Assembly: GCA_022828125.1 (NCBI GenBank)
Contig: JAJEJD010000011.1
Location: forward strand, 1 to 36,864
Length of the DNA: 36,864 bases
Direction: 5' to 3'
Origin: a bacterium
GTDB lineage: Bacteria > UBA8248
Shown one piece after another: positions 8,750 to 17,597 of the stretch (within the stretch, counting starts at the first letter, position 1; every line of letters starts with the position of its first letter). The notes below the pieces were generated by a model. It was not told where the DNA came from. It saw nothing but the letters and a program-made list of their open reading frames with translations, and did not search any database. A program made the translations under genes and the position numbers.

Positions 8750-9652
8750 CTACGCCGTGGCTTGCTCCACGAAACTCATATCCACGGCCTGCTCGTATGA
8801 GACGCCGGTGGTGATCAGCCCACCGCTCAGGCAGGCGGCCCGCAGCCACTCGAAACTCTCCTGCGCGAGGTGGGGATTCCGGTTCCAGAGGCCGAGGCTC
8901 TTGTAACGCGCGACGGCCTGAGTCAGAAGGTCTGGGTCCATATCCTCGAACCAGGGCTTCACGAGCTCTGCTATCGCCTCCGCGTCGTTCTCCGCGAGCC
9001 AACGCTCGGTCTTTGCCATGGCGCGCGTCATGCCGAGGGCGGACTCAGGGCTCTCCCGCAGGAAAGAGGCCGGCGCGTAGAACGCCGTGTAGGTCGTAAG
9101 CCCCCGCTCCGCCGCCTGATACCATACGTGGCCCGCACCCTCCCGGATCAACTCCTCGGCGAATGGCTGAAACACCTGAATCACGTCCAACTCGCCCGCG
9201 CGAAGGGCGTCCGCGTTCTCGCCCATCGTCCGGTCCGGGATTCTGTTCAGGGCTTGCGGGTCCAGTCCTGCCAGGCGCAGATCGTGCTGCAGGCACATCC
9301 AGGGGGTGGGCACCTCGCTCACCGTGGCGACTTCGGGACCTGCCAGATCGCTCATCCGAAATCCTGCGTTCGGCTCGCGACCGATCAGGAAAAACGGGTC
9401 CCGGCAGACGACCTCGCAGAACACCTTGAGGTCGCAGTCCGGGTCCTTATCGTACGCGACCAGGACGCGCATGGGGCCGCCCCAGCTCACCTGGGCCTCG
9501 CCGGACATGAGCAGTTCCGCGTTCCGGGCGGGATCGGGCGATGTCTCGATGCGAACGTCGGCGCCCGCCTCCTCATAGGCCCCCAGCGAGAAGGCGGCGT
9601 AGAACGGCGTGTAGAAAACGGCCCTGAAATTCTCGAGCAGCGTGATGCTCAC
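8750..9652 (-). CDS. ABC transporter substrate-binding protein-like (NMT1/THI5/SsuA family), no signal peptide
   Basis: 300-residue type-II periplasmic-binding fold protein of the NMT1/THI5-like group, which binds thiamin precursors, sulfonates, taurine and related small molecules. Family features: FYTPFYAAFSLGAYEEAGADV at the start, AELLMSGEAQVSWGGPMRVL, the FFLIGREPN...MSDLAG hinge segment, and ALRAGELDVIQVFQPFAEEL. It begins directly with the mature fold and no hydrophobic leader can be seen, so either it is cytoplasmic or export uses an unrecognised route. The start is GTG at 9652, preceded by GAGGAGG five bases upstream, inside the short gap after the alpha/beta hydrolase gene (stop at 9663). 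The tight spacing implies co-transcription and probably a common substrate. No permease or ATPase gene lies nearby. Confidence 0.82.
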   Translation of the reverse strand: MSITLLENFRAVFYTPFYAAFSLGAYEEAGADVRIETSPDPARNAELLMSGEAQVSWGGPMRVLVAYDKDPDCDLKVFCEVVCRDPFFLIGREPNAGFRMSDLAGPEVATVSEVPTPWMCLQHDLRLAGLDPQALNRIPDRTMGENADALRAGELDVIQVFQPFAEELIREGAGHVWYQAAERGLTTYTAFYAPASFLRESPESALGMTRAMAKTERWLAENDAEAIAELVKPWFEDMDPDLLTQAVARYKSLGLWNRNPHLAQESFEWLRAACLSGGLITTGVSYEQAVDMSFVEQATA

Positions 9653-9662
9653 TTGAACCTCC

Positions 9663-10886
9663 TCAAAGAATCGGCGCGAGAGTTTTTGACATCAGTTCGC
9701 GCTCGTCGATTTCGAACACCCCGGCCAGCCAGTCGGCGAGTATCTCCTGTCCGATGGTGGGGTTGTCGTGCTGGCAGTGGTCGGCGCCGGTCTCCTCTTG
9801 ATCGACGAGCCTTAAGGTAGCGTCCACCCCCGCCGCCTGGGCGGCCTCATACACCTTGCGCGCCTGGGCCACGCCGAGCACGTCGTAGCCCCCGTGGACG
9901 ATGAGGTAGGGGCACTTCATGCGCTCGATGTGTCCCTCCAGCGTGTATGGCGCGAGCTTCTCGACGGCTTCTTTCATGCTCGCGGCTCCAAATACCCACT
10001 TGATGGAATCGGCGAGGCGGTGGTCCTCATCCGCATCGCGCCATGTGTCATAAAGGCTCCACCCGGCGGTGTGGGAGAGCGCGGCGGCGAGCCTGTGCTC
10101 GTAGCAGGCCGCACGGGCGGCGAAATGGCCGCCGATCCCCCCGCCGCAAACGGCGACCCGCGAGGCGTCCACGTCTCCCCTCGTCTCCAGGTAGTCGATG
10201 CAACGGCCCACGGGAACCTCGTAGTCGTGGCGGCCCGTGATGCCGCCTCTTCTCAGCGTCCCGCCCTGGCCGGGACCGTCGATCATCAAGACAGATATGC
10301 CGCGCTGCAGGAAACCCCGGCCCGCCATGAACCACATCTCGTCCTTATACGCGTCCAGGCCGCCGAAGCTGATGACGGCGGGCTGTTTTTCCACGCTGAA
10401 GGGCGCGGGCACGAAATAGGCGTCCAGATGCGCGCCGTTCTCGTAGGGGACCCGCACCACTTCGCCGGGAGGGGTGAGATGTGCAAAAAACGCCTTCGAG
10501 CACGCCTCCACCTTCTCGAAGGTCTCGAGCCTGCGCGGATCGTCGGACGCGAGCCAGAACTCAGCACTCCGGTAGTAATCAGCCGCGCGCAGCCAGCAGT
10601 TGCGCGCCGTCTGGACCCTTCCCGCCGATGCGGCCTCATCGCCGCGCACGCGGTTGCTGTCGCCCACGCGGGTCCACTCGGCGTGCCAGCTTTCGTTGTC
10701 GCCGGGCGTCATGCGGCTTGCGGCCAGAAAGCACTCGCTCACCGAGCCGCCGCCCTCCTGGGTCTCGCCGAGGGCGCGGCGGAACTGATAGGACATCCAG
10801 GGATGCTCGGGCCAGTGGTGCCAGCCGTAGGGTTCGTAGTGCGGCCCCCGGGACTCGTCGATCCGGTCGATCGCTTTTTCTTCCAT
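9663..10886 (-). CDS. Alpha/beta hydrolase, nucleophile serine replaced by glycine
   Basis: 407-residue protein with an N-terminal helical cap and a C-terminal alpha/beta hydrolase domain. It resembles the FrsA/DUF1100 group that includes 2,6-dihydroxypseudooxynicotine hydrolase (C-C bond cleavage). Visible: the strand/oxyanion region PAVISFGGLDAYKDE (about 169-183), SVLMIDGPGQGGTLR (198-212), the nucleophile elbow VAVCGGGIGGHFAA (244-257), and the acid and base HGGYD (Asp335) and GADHCQHD (His370). The elbow should read G-x-S-x-G, but residue 250 is Gly (codon GGG), while Asp and His are kept. The paralog at 32622 has the normal GISRGG. The ATG at 10886 has GGGAGG about seven bases upstream. 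It leads a two-gene unit with the binding protein. Either the enzyme is inactive or the subfamily uses another chemistry. Confidence 0.85.
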   Translation of the reverse strand: MEEKAIDRIDESRGPHYEPYGWHHWPEHPWMSYQFRRALGETQEGGGSVSECFLAASRMTPGDNESWHAEWTRVGDSNRVRGDEAASAGRVQTARNCWLRAADYYRSAEFWLASDDPRRLETFEKVEACSKAFFAHLTPPGEVVRVPYENGAHLDAYFVPAPFSVEKQPAVISFGGLDAYKDEMWFMAGRGFLQRGISVLMIDGPGQGGTLRRGGITGRHDYEVPVGRCIDYLETRGDVDASRVAVCGGGIGGHFAARAACYEHRLAAALSHTAGWSLYDTWRDADEDHRLADSIKWVFGAASMKEAVEKLAPYTLEGHIERMKCPYLIVHGGYDVLGVAQARKVYEAAQAAGVDATLRLVDQEETGADHCQHDNPTIGQEILADWLAGVFEIDERELMSKTLAPIL

Positions 10887-11057
10887 GAGAAAACCCTCCC
10901 TGCGCTCTTCCTGGAATGGTGGAGCGCCCGCCCGGCTCCCGGATGAGAAAACCCGGCGCCGCGCGAGCGGAAGTGGAATCAGATGGTGAACGATATCTGC
11001 CTTGTACTCAAGCGAAACGCCCCGCCGACCGAGCGGCCCTCGAATCGGCCCGTCTCC

Positions 11058-13031
11058 CTATGCGGAAGCGGCGTCTCCGGCCACGGGGGCGGGCGTGGGC
11101 TCTCCCTCCTCGGCGAGGCGTCTTCTCTGAAGTACGAAAACCGCGCCCAGCATGATCGCACCCGCCAGGTGGTTAATATAACCCGGCCAGAACAACAGCC
11201 CCGCCGCCAGGAACAAAAACCCGCGCATCGGGGTCGAGAAGCGGAAATACATGAACCCGACCATGCCGGCGGCCAGGGCCTGGAAGCCGAGAAGCCCCGC
11301 GGCGAAAGTCTCGAGCGAGAGCCAGGGCTGGCGGATGAGCAGAATCGGGGTGAACGCGAACATCAGCGGCAGGATGTACATGCCCTTCGCCGTGCGGAAG
11401 GACGCCCAGGCGGCCTTCGCCGGGTTGGCGTCCGCTATGCCCGCCGCCGTATAGGCGGGCACGCATACAGGGGGCGTGAAGCAACTGTCCAGGCTGTACC
11501 AGAACACGATGAGATGCGCCGAGAGCAGCGAAAGATTGAACGGCTCTCCGAGTTCCAGGAGCGCGGGCACGGCCATGACGGACAAGACGATGTAGGCCGC
11601 GCTCGTCGGCAGGCCCATGCCGAGCACAAAAGAAGCAATGCCCACCAGGAGAATGCCCAGGAACAGGCTTTCGTTCGCCAGATTCGTGACCAGGGAAGAG
11701 AACTTGAGGCCGAGACCCGTCTGGAACAGCGCCCCCATGATGATGCCCACCGCGCCCACCGCCGCGCATATGGGAAGCGATTGAATCGCGCCCTTCTCGA
11801 GCGCCAGGACGATGTTCCAAAGGCCGCGGCCCAACTCGCTAATCACTTCCGTGAGGCTCACGCCCTCTCTTCGGGCTTTTTCCATCATGACGAGTGCGCC
11901 CTTGAGCGCCGCCAGGAGCACGACGGAGAGAATGCCCGCGAGGCCCGCGTAGGGTACGGGTCTTCCCGTCATGAGAATCGCCAGAATCACGATGGGGGGC
12001 AGGAGGTAGAACCAGCCTTCCTTCATGATGGGTCCCAGAGGGGGTATCAAATCCCTGGGCATGCCCACAAGACCTTCTTTTCTCGCCTCTAAATGCACAG
12101 TCGCGTAGACGGAGAAGAAATACAGAACGGCGGGCAGAATCGATACCTTCACGATCTCCCAATACGAAATGCCGGTGAACTCCACGATCAGGAACGCCGA
12201 CGCCCCCATGATGGGCGGCATGATCTGCCCGCCCGTGGAGGCCGCCGTCTCGATGGCGGCCGCCAGTTCGGGCTTGAAGCCTGTGCGCTTCATCATCGGG
12301 ATGGTGAACGAACCCGTGGTGACCACGTTCGCGTTCGCGCTGCCCATGATGGTGCCCGTCATGGCGCTGGCGAAAACAGCCGCCTTCGCCGGCCCGCCGC
12401 GCAGCCTGCCGGCAGCCGCCATGGAGAGCTTCACGTAGAAATCCGCCGCCCCCATGCGGTCCAGAAACGCGCCGAACAGAATGAACAGGAAAATATAGAC
12501 CGAAAAGACGCTCAACGGCGCTGTCCACAGCCCATCGTAGGTCATGTACTGATGATCCACGATGTGCATGTAGGTTGCGCCCTTGTGCGCGAGAAACCCC
12601 GGGAAATAGGGACCAAAGTACGAATAGACGATGAAGAAAAGCGATATCAGGGGAAGCGCCAGGTTGATGGTCCTGCGCGCCGCCTCGAAGGCGAGCACCA
12701 GAACCACCGTGCCCAGTATCAGATCCATGGTTTCGAGCGGCTCAACGAAATGCAGGCGATTCAGGTAATAGTCGATACGAAGAATCGGGTAGGAAATGGA
12801 GGCGACCGCGAGGAGGCAGACGGCGGCCGCCGTAACGGCGCGCCACCCGCCCCCTGCGGGTTTTCTGTAGACGATGAATATCAAGGCCATCCCGAACAGA
12901 TACGAGAGCGCCCTCTGGGAAAGCGGTTCATAACCTCCCGTGTAGGCCACCTGGATATGAAACCAGGACATGCCGACGGCTATCGCCAGAACGAGCCAAT
13001 CCAGAGGGGTTCTTTCCTTTATATCACTCAC
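11058..13031 (-). CDS. TRAP transporter fused permease (DctQM, TAXI-associated)
   Basis: 657-residue integral membrane protein in which the small (DctQ, 4 TM) and large (DctM, 12 TM) TRAP permease subunits are fused, the normal arrangement for TAXI-type TRAP systems. It drives Na+/H+-coupled uptake of organic acids or amino-acid-like solutes delivered by the periplasmic receptor. Visible: many hydrophobic segments from residue 10 to about 640, the conserved core MTGTIMGSANANVVTTGSFT near residue 225, GGQIMPPIMGASAFLI, and near 450-475 VLGMGLPTSAAYI, later CFTPPVCVPAYTAAGIA. The start is GTG at 13031, only 24 bases after the TAXI receptor stop (13056), so the two are co-transcribed. A 171-base gap separates it from the hydrolase downstream. 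Substrate unknown. Confidence 0.93.
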   Translation of the reverse strand: MSDIKERTPLDWLVLAIAVGMSWFHIQVAYTGGYEPLSQRALSYLFGMALIFIVYRKPAGGGWRAVTAAAVCLLAVASISYPILRIDYYLNRLHFVEPLETMDLILGTVVLVLAFEAARRTINLALPLISLFFIVYSYFGPYFPGFLAHKGATYMHIVDHQYMTYDGLWTAPLSVFSVYIFLFILFGAFLDRMGAADFYVKLSMAAAGRLRGGPAKAAVFASAMTGTIMGSANANVVTTGSFTIPMMKRTGFKPELAAAIETAASTGGQIMPPIMGASAFLIVEFTGISYWEIVKVSILPAVLYFFSVYATVHLEARKEGLVGMPRDLIPPLGPIMKEGWFYLLPPIVILAILMTGRPVPYAGLAGILSVVLLAALKGALVMMEKARREGVSLTEVISELGRGLWNIVLALEKGAIQSLPICAAVGAVGIIMGALFQTGLGLKFSSLVTNLANESLFLGILLVGIASFVLGMGLPTSAAYIVLSVMAVPALLELGEPFNLSLLSAHLIVFWYSLDSCFTPPVCVPAYTAAGIADANPAKAAWASFRTAKGMYILPLMFAFTPILLIRQPWLSLETFAAGLLGFQALAAGMVGFMYFRFSTPMRGFLFLAAGLLFWPGYINHLAGAIMLGAVFVLQRRRLAEEGEPTPAPVAGDAASA

Positions 13032-13055
13032 GCTCTCGCCTCTTCGACGGAATGG

Positions 13056-14039
13056 TTACATCGAACCCCCGATTTCCTTGTAGAAGCGCTTGGCGCCCTC
13101 ATGCAACGGCACTCCGAGATGCATGCCGGCTTTCTTGGGATCCCATCGCTTGTAGATCTTGTGGACGCCGCCGAGGAACTTCCTCTCCTGGCTCGCTATC
13201 TTGAGGATCGAATAGACCACGTCGGCGCTCATCTTGGTCGTGGTGAGCAGGACGCCGAAAAGACCCATCGAATCCTTGGGCTCGGGGTTGCCCCTGTACA
13301 TGCCGCCCGGAATCTGGCAGGGCGTGAAGCCGTGGCCCGCCAGCATTTTCTTCACGTCATCGGACATGTCGAGGAACACGAGGTTCCGGCCCAGGGCCGC
13401 CTGGATGCCCGCGCCGTTGGGGTCGCCCGAATTGTGGAAGTAGAAATCGAGCTGGCGCGCTTTGATCGCTCTCGACATGCCGTTCACGCCCGCGAAGTTG
13501 AGCTTGTAGCCGCGCTCCCTGAGCTGCTTGTAGTTCGTCTTGTAGTGCTTGACGATCAGGCTCCCCACGTACTCCGTGCTGGTTCCCTTCTTGGCCACGC
13601 CCACCTTGAGCGGCGTTTTCGACTTGATGATGTCGCCCCAGGTCTTGACCCCCCCGTCATAGAGTTCCTTCGCGGCGTACTGGTGGTAGCACGAAGGCCA
13701 GAAGCTGGCGATGCCCCGGAGGCTCTTGTAGGACTTCTTGAAGGGGGTAGTTCCGGCCATCGCGGCGGCGGAGAAGTTCGAGAAGGTATAGCCGAAGTCG
13801 GCTCCTCCTCCTCCCACGCGCGCCGGGTTCGCCCGACCGCCGCCGGGAACCACGCTGAGGATGACCTTTTTCTGTTTCCTGTTGACGATTTCGCTGAGGC
13901 CGGCGCCCAGCCTGCCCATGGTGCCGCCCAGGCTGCCGACCGCGACGTCGTACTTCGCGGGCGCGGCGTAGGCGTCGCCTACCGCCAGGAACGGCAGGGT
14001 GAGGGCGAGAATTCCGAACATCATGACGATTCTCTTCAT
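13056..14039 (-). CDS. TAXI family TRAP transporter solute-binding protein
   Basis: 327-residue periplasmic receptor. The start is the ATG at 14039, preceded by AAGGAG with good spacing, rather than the longer open frame to 14147. This gives a clean signal peptide: MKR, a hydrophobic core IVMMFGILALTLPFLAV, then cleavage after DAYA near residue 25. The mature part has the TAXI layout: VAVGSLGGTMGRLGAGLSEI, VVPGGGRANPARVGGGGADFGY, VGVAKKGTSTEYVGSLIV, and GMSRAIKARQLDFYFHNSGD. It is the first gene of a two-gene TRAP operon with the fused permease directly downstream. TAXI receptors bind glutamate, alpha-ketoglutarate or similar acids in known cases; the ligand here cannot be assigned. Confidence 0.93.
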   Translation of the reverse strand: MKRIVMMFGILALTLPFLAVGDAYAAPAKYDVAVGSLGGTMGRLGAGLSEIVNRKQKKVILSVVPGGGRANPARVGGGGADFGYTFSNFSAAAMAGTTPFKKSYKSLRGIASFWPSCYHQYAAKELYDGGVKTWGDIIKSKTPLKVGVAKKGTSTEYVGSLIVKHYKTNYKQLRERGYKLNFAGVNGMSRAIKARQLDFYFHNSGDPNGAGIQAALGRNLVFLDMSDDVKKMLAGHGFTPCQIPGGMYRGNPEPKDSMGLFGVLLTTTKMSADVVYSILKIASQERKFLGGVHKIYKRWDPKKAGMHLGVPLHEGAKRFYKEIGGSM

Positions 14040-14292
14040 TTTTACTCTCCTTGAAGAAGTGACGTAAAACTCCGATGAAGCGGTTCGAAGACTCCTGCTC
14101 ATCAAGAGGCGCCCCGGCGAGAACGAACCCTCTCGCCACGTTCTCAACGAGCGCTCTTTTCTGTATGCTTGGGCGTGAATCTTACAGACGGGAGCGTTTC
14201 GCTGTCAATGAAACTTGGGCGTCGAGCGAGCGTTTTCTTCTCTCGATCTGGAGCCACCCGATAAACCGTTTTCTTAGACAAGGAGCCGCAAC

Positions 14293-14643
14293 ATGCCGTT
14301 TTACCGTTGGGACGAGATGAAGCGAAAAAACCTGGCGAGGCCGTCCGATTCAGAGGGCAGCATCATCATCGGCGAGCATGTCACCCTGAACCGCTCGGTG
14401 AGCCAGCCGGGCAAGCTGGCCCGCCCGCACACGCACGACTGCGAACAACTCATCAACGTCGTCGAGGGAACGGCCTGGTTCCGCGTGGGCGATGAGGCAA
14501 AAAACGTCACCGCAGGCGACATCATCCACATCCCCGAGGGGACCGAGCACGAGTTCAAGAACGATGGAGACGGCGAGTTCATCTACCTCTCGTTCAAGAA
14601 CAAATCAGAAGGCTGGCCCCCGCCGACGGCGACGATGGATTAG
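14293..14643 (+). CDS. Cupin domain-containing protein
   Basis: 116-residue single-domain cupin, a small beta-barrel that usually holds a metal. Motif 1 appears as RPHTHDCEQLINVVEGTAWF (44-63) with His46, His48 and Glu51 as ligands; motif 2 is GDIIHIPEGTEHEF with His86. Both are intact, so metal binding is expected. The ATG at 14293 has AAGGAG about eight bases upstream. It is transcribed divergently from the TRAP operon across a 253-base gap and convergently with the first Gfo/Idh/MocA gene; the two stop codons overlap within TTAG at 14640-14643. Stand-alone cupins of this kind act as isomerases, dioxygenases or ligand sensors; none can be chosen here. Confidence 0.9.
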   Translation: MPFYRWDEMKRKNLARPSDSEGSIIIGEHVTLNRSVSQPGKLARPHTHDCEQLINVVEGTAWFRVGDEAKNVTAGDIIHIPEGTEHEFKNDGDGEFIYLSFKNKSEGWPPPTATMD

Positions 14644-15770
14644 CCTTTCACCTTGAGACCCGCTTCGAGTTCTTCGGCGTCGATGGGCAGCTTCACCGCC
14701 TGCTTCCGCTTGGCGGATAAATCGCACGCCATGCAGAGCATGAGGTTCCGGTGCCCCTCTGCGCCTGTGGCGTGGGGCATGTCGACGCCGGTGTAGAGGT
14801 GCGAGAGCCAGGCGATGGACTCATCGCGCATCGGCCCCCAGAACTGCCCCTTGGACATATCCCCTGCCGGGTAGCTTTCGAGCAGGTGCACGTGGCGCTC
14901 CTCCCCCCGGTGGGAGGCGAGCGGGTTTTCGGACGCCATGATGAAATCGGCATGGGTGTCGTCGATGGTGAGCGCGCCCTCGGTCCCCACCACGCTGATG
15001 GTGACGCCGTAGGTTGAGGCGGGCCAGATGGTGGGCATCCCCCAGTTGCACTCCATGCTCCAGATGGTGCCGTCATCGAAGGTGAAGATGCTGAAGGTGG
15101 CGTCCTGCGTGCCGATGCCCGTCATCACCCGCGATATGGAGCGCGAGACGACCTCCACGGGCTGTTTCTCCGGCCCCATCACGAACAGCATGACGTCCAG
15201 CGCATGGGTGCCGGATATCACCATCGGCGTCAGCATGGAGCGGTCCTCGTTCTTCGACAGCCGCGTGATGCCGACCTGGCGGTTCAGCAGCGCGCGCGTC
15301 GTCGCGGAGGTGACCTCGCCCAGAACACCCGACTGCACGTGCTCGCGCGCCGTGAGCCAGCGCCTCCTGAAGCGCTGGGTGTAGCCAACGAGCAACTCGG
15401 CGTCCGCCGCCTCGGCCGCTTCCACGATTTTCGCCGATTCCGCCACGCTCGTCGCCAGCGGTTTTTCCACCAGAATCCTGTGGCCCTGCGCTATCGCCTC
15501 CCATAGCAGTTTCGCGTGCCACTCCTCATCCGTGGCGATGATGACGGCGTTGACCTCGGGACGCTTGATGAGTTCCGCAAAATCGGTCGTGAAAAAATCG
15601 GCATCGAACTCCCCGGCCATCGCCCTGCCCTTTTTCTCGTCGATGTCGCACAACCCGAGCCACTCCGTTCCCGGATACTCCCTGGCGCAGCGCGCGCGAA
15701 TGCGCCCCACGCGACCGCAGCCGACCACGGCCAGACCAATCGGATTCCTTTCGCCTCCCGAAACCGCCAT
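14640..15770 (-). CDS. Gfo/Idh/MocA family oxidoreductase (paralog 1)
   Basis: NAD(P)-dependent dehydrogenase of the Gfo/Idh/MocA family (about 376 residues), typically acting on sugars, inositols or related polyols. The N-terminal Rossmann motif is VVGCGRVGRIR (about 15-25), the catalytic-lysine motif EKPLA is near residue 102, and VISGTHALDVM supplies the C-domain histidine. The longest frame starts at 15794, but GGGAGAGG lies just before the ATG pair at 15773/15770, so one of these is preferred. The neighbour at 15870-16988 is a tandem paralog sharing IGLCDIDEK, ADFFTTD, GYTQRFRRR, DGTIWSM and LTIDDTH. About 100 bases separate them, so they are probably one transcript. Substrates are unknown. 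Confidence 0.9.
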   Translation of the reverse strand: MAVSGGERNPIGLAVVGCGRVGRIRARCAREYPGTEWLGLCDIDEKKGRAMAGEFDADFFTTDFAELIKRPEVNAVIIATDEEWHAKLLWEAIAQGHRILVEKPLATSVAESAKIVEAAEAADAELLVGYTQRFRRRWLTAREHVQSGVLGEVTSATTRALLNRQVGITRLSKNEDRSMLTPMVISGTHALDVMLFVMGPEKQPVEVVSRSISRVMTGIGTQDATFSIFTFDDGTIWSMECNWGMPTIWPASTYGVTISVVGTEGALTIDDTHADFIMASENPLASHRGEERHVHLLESYPAGDMSKGQFWGPMRDESIAWLSHLYTGVDMPHATGAEGHRNLMLCMACDLSAKRKQAVKLPIDAEELEAGLKVKG

Positions 15771-15869
15771 CATCCTCTCCCGTGAAGTCATCAATACGCA
15801 TGAAAAAGCGCCGGAGCCTCATCCGGCGTCGTTTGCAGCAGGCGCAACGCCAAGTAGCGAAGATTCACC

Positions 15870-16988
15870 CTATCCAAAATCCTCAGGCGAGGCCGGAAGC
15901 GGCACCGCTTGTCCGGTCTTGGCCGAGTGATCCATCGCGAGGCACAGCATGAGGTTCTCGTGCGCTTCGCGCGCGGTGGTGTGCGGCGTGGGGACGCCGA
16001 GATATATCCTGTCGAACCACGAGCGCGTCTCCTCGCGCATGGGGCCCCAGAGCTGGTCGAACACCAGATCGCCCGGCGGGTAGCTGGTGAGAAAACTCAC
16101 GTTGCGCTCCTGCTTCAGGCGCGCTGATTCGTGCGGCTCCTCGGTGGCGAAGACGATGTCACGGTGCGTGTCGTCTATCGTGAGCACGCCCCCCGTCCCC
16201 ACGATCCCCACCTCCAGCGAATAGACCTCCGCCGGCCAGACGCGCGGCAGCGCCCAGCTCACGTTCATGCTCCATATCGTCCCGTCCTCGTAGGTGATGA
16301 TGGCGAACGTAGAATCCTTTGTGAGGTAGGGCGCCATCGCCTTGTCCACCGAGCGCGCGTACACCTCGACCGGGCGGTGACCCTCCAGGAGCCAGGAGCA
16401 CAGATCGACGCTGTGGGTGCCGGAGATGACCATGGGGGTGAATTTCGTCGGGAATTCGGTTTTGGTGGAATTCGCCACCGGGTTCATGCGGTTCAGGAAG
16501 GCGCGACCGGTGACGGAGGAGACATCGCCCAACTCGCCCGAGCGAATCTTCTCCTTCGCCACCAGAAAGCGTCGGCGGAACCGCTGCGTGTAGCCCAGGA
16601 CGGCGTCTATGCCCCCCTCGTCGACCGCGTGCGCCAGCTTTTGGGAAACATCAGCATCCACCGCCAGGGGTTTTTCGATCAGCATCCGGTGGCCGCGTTC
16701 GACGCCGATGAGGATGGGTTCCAGCCGCTCGTTCGCGTATGTGGCCAGAACGGTCGCGTTCACCTCATCGCGCTTCAGGAGTTCGCGGTAGTCTGTCGTG
16801 AAAAAATCGGCGGATACGTCTTCGGCCAGCTTTCGGCCCACTTTCTCGTCGATGTCGCACAGCCCGATCCATTCGACTGCGGCGTTTTGGCGCGCGAATT
16901 CCGCGCGGATGCGCCCGATCTTGCCGCATCCCACCACGGCCAGGCCGATGGGCTTTCTCGTCTCGTTCGATACGTTCACAAAACTCAC
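15870..16988 (-). CDS. Gfo/Idh/MocA family oxidoreductase (paralog 2)
   Basis: 372-residue NAD(P)-dependent dehydrogenase, upstream member of a tandem pair. Rossmann motif VVGCGKIGRIR at 18-28, EKPLA at 105-109, and a C-domain signature VISGTHSVDLC. The start is GTG at 16988; the ribosome-binding site is weak (GAGAAAG). Strong motif-level similarity to the neighbour indicates gene duplication, with divergence in the residues following GRAFLNR and around the C-domain loop, so the two may act on successive or related substrates, as in inositol catabolism where paired Gfo/Idh enzymes occur. That link is inference; no inositol genes are present. Confidence 0.9.
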   Translation of the reverse strand: MSFVNVSNETRKPIGLAVVGCGKIGRIRAEFARQNAAVEWIGLCDIDEKVGRKLAEDVSADFFTTDYRELLKRDEVNATVLATYANERLEPILIGVERGHRMLIEKPLAVDADVSQKLAHAVDEGGIDAVLGYTQRFRRRFLVAKEKIRSGELGDVSSVTGRAFLNRMNPVANSTKTEFPTKFTPMVISGTHSVDLCSWLLEGHRPVEVYARSVDKAMAPYLTKDSTFAIITYEDGTIWSMNVSWALPRVWPAEVYSLEVGIVGTGGVLTIDDTHRDIVFATEEPHESARLKQERNVSFLTSYPPGDLVFDQLWGPMREETRSWFDRIYLGVPTPHTTAREAHENLMLCLAMDHSAKTGQAVPLPASPEDFG

Positions 16989-17062
16989 CTTTCTCAGGGT
17001 GTCGATTCAAAACGGGCGCATCTTCCCACCCGAGCCCGGCCAGGCGCAAGCTGCGGCCCGGT

Positions 17063-17389
17063 TCAGGCCGGAACGCGGTAGATGCTCTTTTGCAGGTCTC
17101 CGGACAGGACGGCGACTACTTCGGGGACGAGGGGCTGTAGCTCCTGCAGCCGATTCCGGTGAGCGATCATGATGATGACGGGAAGCGCCAGCCCGACGAG
17201 GTTCTGCTGGTATTCGATGCCCTGATCGACCGTGAGGAAGGCGTCGAATCCATGTTCGGCTGACAGTCGCAGCAAATCGCCGTTCTTAGCACCCGCCCAG
17301 CCCATCTGCTGTACGGTGCGCACTTCAAATGAATCGGGAAATGAAGAAGCGAGCCGCCTGGGAATCGACTCGTCAAGCAGCAGTTTCAT
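17063..17389 (-). CDS. DUF5615 PIN-like protein (putative toxin)
   Basis: 108-residue PIN-like (Mut7-C type) protein, the presumed RNase toxin of DUF433/DUF5615 pairs. The core begins MKLLLDESIPRRLA with Asp6, and a second acidic site is in DAFLTVDQGIEY. The start at 17389 is used because the family begins exactly at MKLLLD; the longer frame to 17425 adds unrelated residues. It overlaps the 3' end of the DUF433 gene by 17 bases, so translation is coupled and antitoxin is made first. Toxicity has not been inferred from anything but family and arrangement. Confidence 0.82.
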   Translation of the reverse strand: MKLLLDESIPRRLASSFPDSFEVRTVQQMGWAGAKNGDLLRLSAEHGFDAFLTVDQGIEYQQNLVGLALPVIIMIAHRNRLQELQPLVPEVVAVLSGDLQKSIYRVPA

Positions 17390-17597
17390 CGGCGCCGCTG
17401 GTGAGCATACCCTTCGCGCGTTCAAGCGCTTCGAGCGCCTGCTCTCGCGACACCGTCGGGAAGTCTTCCAGAAAATCGTCGAGCCTGTCGCCCGCTTCGA
17501 GATGCTCCATCAGGGTGCGCACGGGAACCCTGGTGCCCGAAAAAACCGGCGTCCCGCCCAGGATTTCGGGGTTTCTCTCGATTAGCGTATCGGACAT
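17373..17597 (-). CDS. DUF433 domain protein (putative antitoxin)
   Basis: 74-residue DUF433 protein, a small winged-helix-like fold that pairs with DUF5615 or PIN-domain proteins. The core reads NPEILGGTPVFSGTRVPVRTL, and is followed by the FLEDFPTVSREQALEAL helix typical of the family. The ATG at 17597 is chosen over 17615 because GGGAG lies seven bases before it. First gene of a two-gene unit with the PIN-like protein. Such antitoxins usually repress their own promoter; no operator can be pointed out with confidence in 17598-17807. Confidence 0.85.
   Translation of the reverse strand: MSDTLIERNPEILGGTPVFSGTRVPVRTLMEHLEAGDRLDDFLEDFPTVSREQALEALERAKGMLTSGADETAA

Noticed and set aside
12093-14054. 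653-codon open frame on the plus strand
   Set aside because: Antisense to the TRAP permease and receptor; Arg/His/Gln-rich composition typical of shadow frames.
14040-14292. Riboswitch or promoter in the divergent gap
   Set aside because: I could not find a recognisable riboswitch core or a clear -35/-10 pair; only ribosome-binding sites at both edges.
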